Source: Trissonchulus latispiculum (lineage: Eukaryota; Nematoda; Enoplea; Enoplida; Ironidae). Taken from it: a stretch of 64,000 nucleotides of DNA. The stretch lies in the NCBI GenBank assembly GCA_030248195.1, contig JASAND010011438.1, forward strand, positions 40,550 to 104,549. The letters run 5' to 3'. Positions 56,793-64,000 of this stretch are shown here, piece after piece. Each line of letters begins with the position of its first letter. Positions within the stretch are counted from its first letter, which is position 1. The translations under genes were made by a program, and so were the position numbers. Below the pieces are notes generated by a model. It did no database searches and was not told the origin of the DNA. It saw only the letters and a list, made by a program, of their open reading frames with translations.

Positions 56793-57976
56793 AATTTGAA
56801 GAATGAAAATCAAACGTGGACACCCAAAGTCAGACCAACCTTAATCACGCAACCGGTTTCGATGCTCCACCGGGGGCATCTTCTTCAGGCGATTCTTCAC
56901 ACGCTGCTGTCGTTCCTGGGGGGTCAGATAACGGGGGATCCAATTTCGGGAGGGAAGGAAAATTTCAAAGTTCTCTAGGGTTGGGGCTTCAGAGGCCGGA
57001 CGGGCAAGAACCGGGGGGACCGGAGGACCGAAATTGCCGGGAGGGTCAGTGGGAGGCTGGGAGGCAAGGACTGGGGGGACCGGAGGACCGGAACTACCGG
57101 GAGGGTCGGAACCACTGTTATTGATGCTGTTGTCGTCGGCAGAGTCCAAATGGATGCTAGTAAACCCGGACCCGGGGGGTGGGGATTTGTTGTGACGGAG
57201 AACGTGTTCCCAGTTGATTCCAAAAGGATGGTCAGAAAATAGTTGACTTATCCACCACTTTTCTTTCTTCTTCAATATAACTTCGTCTTCAGAAAAGTCC
57301 AATACAGTAACTAATAATTGATCTAATGTATGATTATGGTTCCTGAATCAAATGGGTTAAAACCCATTTTTAAGTTTTAAAAACCCAGTTTTAAAACCCA
57401 ATTTTAACCCATTTGATTCAGGAACCATAATCATACATTAGATCAATTATTAGTTACTGTATTGGACTTTTCTGAAGACGAAGTTATACGGAAGAAGAAA
57501 GAAAAGTGGTGGATAAGTCAACTATTTTCTGACCATCCTTTTGGAATCAACTGGGAACACGTTCTCCGTCACAACAAATCCCCACCCCCTCCCCGGGTCC
57601 GGGTTTACTAGCATCCATTTGGACTCTGCCGACGACAACAACATCAATAACAGTGGTTCCGACCCTCCCGGTAGTTCCGGTCCTCCGGTCCCCCCAGTCC
57701 TTGCCTCCCAGCCTCCCACTGACCCTCCCGGCAATTTCGGTCCTCCGGTCCCCCCGGTTCTTGCCCGTCCGGCCTCTGAAGCCCCAACCCTAGAGAACTT
57801 TGAAATTTTCCTTCCCTCCCGAAATTGGATCCCCCGTTATCTGACCCCCCCAGGAACGACAGCAGCGTGTGAAGAATCGCCTGAAGAAGATGCCCCCGGT
57901 GGAGCATCGAAACCGGTTGCGTGATTAAGGTTGGTCTGACTTTGGGTGTCCACGTTTGATTTTCATTCTTCAAATT
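56793..57976. mobile_element. 1.2-kb palindrome with captured ORF
   Basis: Arms 56793-57365 and 57398-57976 are inverted copies with few differences. The centre (57350-57410) is made of AACCCATTTT/AAAATGGGTT-like words. Each arm holds the same proline-rich coding sequence, intact only in the left arm (minus strand). No flanking duplication was found. Confidence 0.88.
56841..57302 (-). CDS. Proline-rich partial ORF in the left palindrome arm
   Basis: About 153 codons, open further upstream to about 57340 without an ATG, so the 5' end is missing. The start KKKEKWWISQLFSDHPFG recalls the Trp-containing N-terminal region of PIF/Harbinger transposases, a tentative reading. The middle has two imperfect repeats of the type PPGSSGPPVPPVLA, and the end is basic (RQQRVKNRLKKM). 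In the right arm (57480-57924, plus strand) the same sequence is broken by a frameshift after the first prolines and by another near the C-terminus. Difference between arms suggests recent duplication then decay. Confidence 0.45.
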   Translation of the reverse strand: MDFSEDEVILKKKEKWWISQLFSDHPFGINWEHVLRHNKSPPPGSGFTSIHLDSADDNSINNSGSDPPGSSGPPVPPVLASQPPTDPPGNFGPPVPPVLARPASEAPTLENFEIFLPSRNWIPRYLTPQERQQRVKNRLKKMPPVEHRNRLRD

Positions 57977-58186
57977 TTGTATATATGTAATGAAACGGAT
58001 TTCGGCTAGTCAATGCTTTTAGCCAATTTACAGGTACTGAGAGGTCTTTGCAAGTCTCAACTTCTATCTCTATTCTCTCGGCCCTTCGTAGTTGCACAAG
58101 TTTGGGGGTCGAGCAAACTTGTCCTGATCGGAATAACACTCTGAGCACTGGTGAAATGGCTCTCACCAAGAGTTCATAATTCTATA

Positions 58187-58930
58187 ATATATTAGAAGAA
58201 GAGTAAGCCACTAGAGGGCTCCTCTTCTTGGCATTGCGTAACGGTGCTCCGACCACAATACGCGAATGTTCCCCCGTTTGGGGGGGGGTCGCCAAATCAT
58301 ACCCCCTCCCCGTTTGGTGGGGGGGGGGTAGCCAACAGCCAATCAGATTGCAGAAACCCCCTCCCCGTTTGGTGGGGGGGTAGGCAGGCTGATTCTGGCT
58401 TTTAAAAAAGGGGTCCCCGTTTGGGGGGGGTCGACACAAGAGGTCCCCGTTTGGTGGGGGGGGGGGGGATGCAAAAGGGGTCCCCGTTTGGGGGGGGGTC
58501 ACAAAAAGTGGTCCCCGTTTGGGGGGGGGGGTCGCCAACAGCCAATCAGAATGAGCAAAACTTAGCCTGCTTGAGCGACCCCCCCCAAACGGGGACCCAT
58601 TTTCGAATAGAACAAAAACTACCGTAATCCTCTGCTCTACCCCCCCCCCCCACCAAACGGAGGGGGGGTTTCTGCAATCTGATTGGCTGTTGGCTACCTC
58701 CCCACCAAACGGAGGGGGGTTTCTGCAATCTGATTGGCTGTTGGCTACCTCCCCACCAAACGGGGACCTCTTCTCGGCTACCCCCCCTCCAAACGGAGGG
58801 GGGGTATGCTTTGTCGTTCTGGTCGACCCCCCCCCCCAAACGGGGGAACATTCGCGTATTGTGGTCGGAGCACCGTTACGCAATGCCAAGAAGAGGAGCC
58901 CTCTAGCGGCTTACTCTTCTTCTAATATAT
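58187..58930. mobile_element. 744-bp palindrome with CCCCGTTTGG motif array
   Basis: Outer arms of ~95 bp (58187-58282 and 58835-58930) are nearly identical inverted copies. Between them about seven CCCCGTTTGG(T)GGGG motifs run forward (58272-58530) and about six run in reverse (58580-58850). AGCCAACAGCCAATCAG accompanies several of them. The G-runs could form quadruplexes. Confidence 0.85.
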
Positions 58931-59964
58931 AGGAGAAAATCATGGACTCTTGCTCTCACTAAGCATATTTGTCCCACTTCTGAAATGGCCGTCCGAGCGC
59001 TGGTTAAGTGGCCCGTCTCTACTTAAACTACCTAATAGTTAACTAACCGCTCAGCTGAAATTTGAGGTTAGTTAACTATTCTACCTAGGAAAGGCTTCCG
59101 TAGCTAGATCAGTGGTCCACCTTGCACCTTAGATCAATTCCCTAAACTGTCAAACATGAACACACTGATATTCTGGAGATCTGAATTTGGCCAATTTACT
59201 TGGTCACCAACGTTACACTTTCACAACTCTACAAAACTGATATCTAGTAGATCACGATGATATTCAACAAGTTTCGATTAATAGGTGGTCACATAGAGAA
59301 ACGTACAATTGCTTTTTCAAGTCAGCGAACTACGAAATAATTATCAAGATCGGTTATCAAGTGCTCGAGGATATTTCTAACCCAAAACTCACGTTACCTT
59401 TTGATGCAAGTGAAATCCAGATAATCCCCGGAAACGAAATGAAACAGTCAAACAGAAATCACAGAGACGGGTGTGAGAGAGAGGTGACAGGGAAAACGCT
59501 AAATACTGGTACTCGACACACGCAAACTCCAACAGGCACGATCGGCCAACAAGGTAGCAACAGACAGACTCAGGCGTAGCAGCCAAACACAAAGACAGAT
59601 CCAGACTAGTGCACAACCGCACTCTACCAAAGTCAACCTCAAACTGATTGGAATTGGGGGTTCAGTCACCTTCTCCCCTCTCACCCTTGTCCACGTGAAA
59701 ATCTGCAATTTCGGTCTTTTTCAAGTCTTTTGATTTGAAGGCGACAGTTTACGAAAGAAAGGCATACGTCATGATAAGCATGACGTATGGGATTGCTTTT
59801 GGGCTCATGGGGCTCCCGAAATTTCCAACTTAAGACGATTAACCCCACTTTCTGATTTTGAACTTCTTAGTCAGCAAAACATTCTTGTTAAGCGATTCTG
59901 CAGAGCAAATAAATTAACAGGCGAACAAAGACTATCCCCACAAGACATAGATTCAGCTGGGCAT
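58931..59964. other. Unassigned; flank of the second Gypsy element
   Basis: A short palindrome ATACGTCATG/CATGACGTAT stands at 59764-59789. No gene; frames at 59361-59708 are mirrored and show no domain. Confidence 0.5.
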
Positions 59965-60967
59965 TGTAATGCTAGTAGAAGGTGACCTGACTACTAAGCA
60001 CTACGGGATGGGTACTGCGCGCAAGGATACGACAGACCTGAAGGAGATGTTGTTCCAGTCGACCTGTAGCAACAACCTCGCCAAAACTACTGGAACAACT
60101 GTGGCCCTAACTCAGAAGTAGATACAAAACAATACCACAAAAATACGCTCAACCTAACCTCAGACTGCCAGATTTCTAACTACCTAACTGCCTACCGAAC
60201 AATAAATACTAAGACCTAAGCTACAAATACTTGGAGACCATATTTAATTTTTAAAACCTAACTAAACAAATTGTTCTTACAAAACAGAAGTTCACAAGGA
60301 TATAAAAAATATAACGGATCGAGTACACCAATTATACTTTAACAAACTTTCGGTTTCACTACTTACTAATTACCACTCCGGACAGTTAGAGAAAAGAAGA
60401 CAATCAAGAAAATCCATAAGATCCAGAGTACATAAATATAGCGAATGATAAGAAGGGCTGATCTGGCCGGAACGACCAGATCGGGGGACGGTTATATATA
60501 AAGACAGGGGGAAATCCAAACAGTACAGAGGCAGGCAGTAAAAGTAAACAGAGACTAGGGATTCCTAGACAATTGGGACTGCAGCAAAAGAAAACTAAGG
60601 GGGAAGCTTGTGTATAAAAAGTACGTATATGTAGAAGTTCGCTCAAACCCGACCACTCGACATGAAAGAAAAACTTATAACTGAATAACTTTCTGTTCTT
60701 GCGTCAGACCACCCCCCTAAGTAACCAATCAGCGTAGAGTATTGATTTTTGAGAGAAGCCTGGAAAGTTCTGATTGGATGGAGGTTCCTATCTAGTTTTG
60801 CTAAACGACAGCGCCGCCTAGCGGCTAAATAAAAACACGTTACAAAAAGACTAGTTTAGGGAGAAATCTCACTCACATGAATTTCGCACACACATTTCTT
60901 AACATTTTCAAAAATACACACACATACATTTATACATCAGTCACACTAAAAATACCCACCCATTACA
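59965..60967 (-). repeat. 3' LTR of the second Gypsy element
   Basis: 1003 bp. On the minus strand it starts TGTAATGGGTGGG (60967) and ends CATTACA (59965). It shares the GTCGACTGGAACAACATCTC stretch and GGCGGCGCTGTC with the first element's LTR. The four bases at its outer side are GCAT. Confidence 0.9.
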
Positions 60968-62503
60968 ACTCCCCAGGGCTTACCGCCCGAGCTCCTGCGA
61001 GGGAACCTCGTATGGAAAAAGTCATTTAACGTTGAACGAAGAGAGATTTTAAATGAATTTTGATATGGTCTCCAAAAGGGGAAAGAACAAAGACAATATG
61101 TTAGAGCAATACAAAACAAGTAAAAACACGGAGGCAAAATAGAAAAAACAAAAACGCAATTCAAGAACACGTTACTAAAAGCACCTAGGACCCGAGCCAG
61201 TATAAGAACACCAAGAATAAAAAAGCAATAGAAAAAATAATGGCGCGTGGACCATGCCATAAGAAAAAGCCACGGGGACAGGAACGCCAGAGGAACCCTC
61301 TGGTCGAAACTACCAGGTAAAAGAAACAAAAATCAGTAAAAACCAATCCCAAAAATTCAAGAACCCGGATGTCAGCTTCGTATAGGGCAATTCGACTAAG
61401 GTGCGGAGGTTACCTCACGCGAAACTCAAAGATGCGCAAAAGCTCGGCTGGGTGGGTTCAGGGTGCCTAAACCTCGCTGGACTAACTCAGTTCCATTCGG
61501 CTCTTCTACAAAATTTTAAGTAAGATTATAAGAATAAGAATATAAAAACAAAAGTATAAGTTTCCGGTGTTTCGCGCAAAGGAGGGGGGCGAGCTTTAAA
61601 TGGAGTCTTTAGAATAATAATTAAATAAAATTAAAAAGGGTTATGAATGAACCCTTACCATGCTTAAGCATGTATAAAGAAGGACCAACAGGGTACGAAA
61701 GAAGTCCCCAAGTACCCCGCAGGTACCAAAAATAATATTAATTTAAAGTAGGGATAGGTTAGGAATTCTGAAGAAAGAAAAGCGCGAAACACCAATTTAG
61801 AAATAAAGTTCCCTAAAGTAAAATAAAAATTTTATAGATGAGCCTCCCAACCGCGCTGCAGGCCTTAATGGGGGTAGGGGCATATTTCGGGTGCTACTTT
61901 AGCGCACTGGTCCGGGGTAACAAAACTGACATCATTTCCTCCGAAACAGCCCAAAAATTAGGGGAGGGAAACGTTGGGCCAACTAAAAGATATACGTACA
62001 AAAGAATTTTGAAACAAAACGTGGCGGCATGAGAAAGGGAATTTCCAAGGGACGAGAATCAGAATTTTTGAGACATGATACTGGCTAGGGCCTTCGGCCA
62101 AAAGACTAGTAAAACCTCAAATAACAAACCCATTAGATAAAAAAGAAAAGAATTCAAGAAAAGGTGAATCAAAATTTTGATAAAACTTTTGGTTAAGACT
62201 AGCAACAAACACATATTATACATAGGATCGTTCAAAATACCCGCAAAATGACAAAACCGTTAAGAATTAAACAAAGCAGAATAGATTTAGGTAAAATTTT
62301 TAATGGTTAGCTTCAAAGAGGTAATAAAAAGGATTTTAAAATAAGCTTCAAGGAGTTATTAAAAAAATATTTTAGAGTAAACTCAAAGAAAGGGTAAAAG
62401 ATTTTAGTAGGCTTCTAGAAAGGGGAAAATTTAGTAATAATACGCAAACATCCTAGAATATATATCATAGAACACTCCTAGGCAAAGTAAAGCACAAGAT
62501 ATT

Positions 62504-62526
62504 GGCATATATATATATATATATAC
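62504..62526. repeat. Short TA microsatellite
   Basis: About ten TA units within the second Gypsy 3' region. Confidence 0.9.
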
Positions 62527-64000
62527 ATCACTACGGAAGGATAATAAAGTTCACAAAAATGGCAGTAAAATTCTTCTTTGGGCATAAAATATGTATGGAG
62601 AAGGAAGAGCGTCTATTTCGCAGTGAGCATAAAGTCAAATTATTGAGCAAGTCTTCATCGGTTGGAATGTCATAATAGAGATTCTTCATAAATGTCAAAA
62701 TGGGGAAAGGCTTCATAATTGAATAGTCATAAAAGGTAGTCAGAATCGAAGTTATCCAAATTGAGCAATTCATCATTAAGTAAGTCAATGTTGAGCAATA
62801 GTCACATCCGGTTAAAGTCACAGCCAGGTAAAGTTCCAATTAAGTAAAAATGTCACATCCGGGGAAATAGTCCAAGTAGGTCGCCCAGGGGAAATGAACG
62901 ACCAGACAGGGAAGGGTAAATGACAACCAATGGGGAAGGGAAGCGCATCCGCCGATCATAACAGATTAAACATCCGCCGATAGGGGAAGGTTAAACGTCC
63001 GCCGAGTTCAGGGTAAGGAACCGCCGCCGTAGCTTCATGATGGAGAAGAACCGTACAAATGGGGCACGAATGTTTACTGTATACTCGAAACGGGTATACA
63101 AAGACCAAGGAGATGACCGGTTACCGGTCATAACAGGGACTGGCATGTGTACGGTTCAAAACGTGCTGAACACCATGCTGGAACGCTCCAAGGGCTGACA
63201 ACGGTCCTCGCACCATAAAAGGGGTGGACACCTTCCGTCCTTAATGCCAAAAACGCCAGTTGCAACTGCCGACGAAAGACCTGCGAAGACGCCGTTGTTT
63301 CATCGACCGAAAGTACGATCCGTATCATCCACACGTCATCGGACTCCGTACGTTCATCCTGGGCAAACCAGAGTAGAATCTCCATCTAATGCTGGTCCAA
63401 AGGGCTAGGTCTACCCCATCACCAGGCAAGAATGAACGGTTACTTCAGACGAAGGTCTCCTCACCCGGTAACCCCAGATCCAAGGCAAATCGCAAGTTAG
63501 ACCAAGATGAAGCGCCAAAAATGTTAAGCAGAATCCTTCAAGAGCACCCTTTTGGCCGAGGGTTCCCACCGGTTAAGACAGAAGACCTTCCGTTCTTTTG
63601 GCAACCAAAAGGATCCCACCATAGAAGGATATCAGCACCTGGGGTCCAAGCTAGAACTCATAAAAATGTGCAAAAACGATCAGAGGGTGAAAGCATGACG
63701 AAAAACAAAAGAAAGTGAGAAAGAAACTACACACACAAAGAGATGGGTGAACTACCTACTAACCTAACTACAGACCTACCTACAAGAAAAGGAACCACAC
63801 ACATACTAAAAAGGATAAAACCCACATATACACATATATCCGAGTGCACGTGAACCACGTGTACTGTTATAGGAGAGACAAGTGGAGGACCTTCTTGACC
63901 TTTTGACACTAAATCATAGGAATTTCTTTTTAGATAGAAAAGAGAGACCCCCTAGGTAAATTTGGACAGAGGTGAATGAAAAGAAAATAGAGTGCAATTA

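Larger units (their letters stand above)
59965..64000 (-). mobile_element. Second Gypsy-type element, 3' part, minus strand
   Basis: An LTR (59965-60967) is followed, reading leftwards in the element, by a 3' region collinear with 30046-33328. The purine-rich end TAAGCCCTGGGGAGT before the LTR is identical in both elements. Divergence elsewhere is large, so this is another lineage of the same family. The pol end should lie just past position 64000. Confidence 0.9.

Noticed and set aside
58270..58850. CRISPR-like alternation of repeats and spacers
   Set aside because: The repeats change orientation at the centre, spacers are themselves repeated, and the context is eukaryotic.
61838..62032. 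Plus-strand ORF within the second Gypsy 3' region
   Set aside because: It runs against the element's sense and overlaps blocks conserved as non-coding sequence.

Overview
This window is eukaryotic and almost certainly from an invertebrate animal. It carries two spliced host genes with little else in common: an MSL2-type RING E3 ligase start on the minus strand (3763-6027) and an unrecognised ~907-residue low-complexity protein on the plus strand (45774-51264). Everything else that can be recognised is transposable elements, tandem repeats and long palindromes. I cannot name the species. All calls come from reading the sequence; no search was run.

Layout. 1-3.2 kb: a broken non-LTR reverse transcriptase and a G-rich hAT-like MITE. 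3.8-6.0 kb: the MSL2-like gene, whose single visible intron (GC-AG) holds two MITEs; an inverted-repeat foldback element starts 89 bp upstream of its start codon. 6.9-14.1 kb: arrays of ~135-bp monomers broken by a 4.1-kb long-inverted-repeat element (which itself holds a ~150-bp satellite and a second foldback element) and by a 1.1-kb hAT-type element with an 8-bp target duplication. 14.1-20 kb: copies of a ~550-bp hAT-like family (TIR CATAGGTGTACCA) and a 4.4-kb hAT-type element with its own nested insertions, including a 1.04-kb PIF/Harbinger-like MITE.

20.1-34.6 kb: a nearly complete, recent Ty3/Gypsy-type LTR retrotransposon. It has 1.19/1.25-kb LTRs, a GTGT target duplication, gag in three pieces, a pro ORF reached through a textbook -1 frameshift signal (GGGAAAC plus stem), and a pol ORF with RT, RNase H and integrase that is broken near the integrase C-terminus. 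A 3.3-kb non-coding 3' region follows. It sits inside the terminal inverted repeat of one of the ~550-bp hAT-like elements.

34.6-45 kb: the rest of that host element, split by a deep nest of insertions. Target duplications and an empty-site paralogue at 13.9 kb allow part of the order of insertion to be read. 45.8-51.3 kb: the second host gene. 51.3-56.8 kb: mostly unassigned AT-rich sequence with two weak coding candidates. 56.8-58.9 kb: two adjacent long palindromes, one holding part of a proline-rich ORF and the other an array of CCCCGTTTGG-type motifs. 60-64 kb: the 3' LTR and 3' region of a second, diverged Gypsy-type element on the minus strand, whose coding part lies beyond the window.

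How the parts relate: most elements are non-autonomous and depend on hAT, Tc1/mariner-like and Harbinger-like transposases that are not encoded here. Only the Gypsy element carries most of its own enzymes. The host genes have introns enlarged by insertions.
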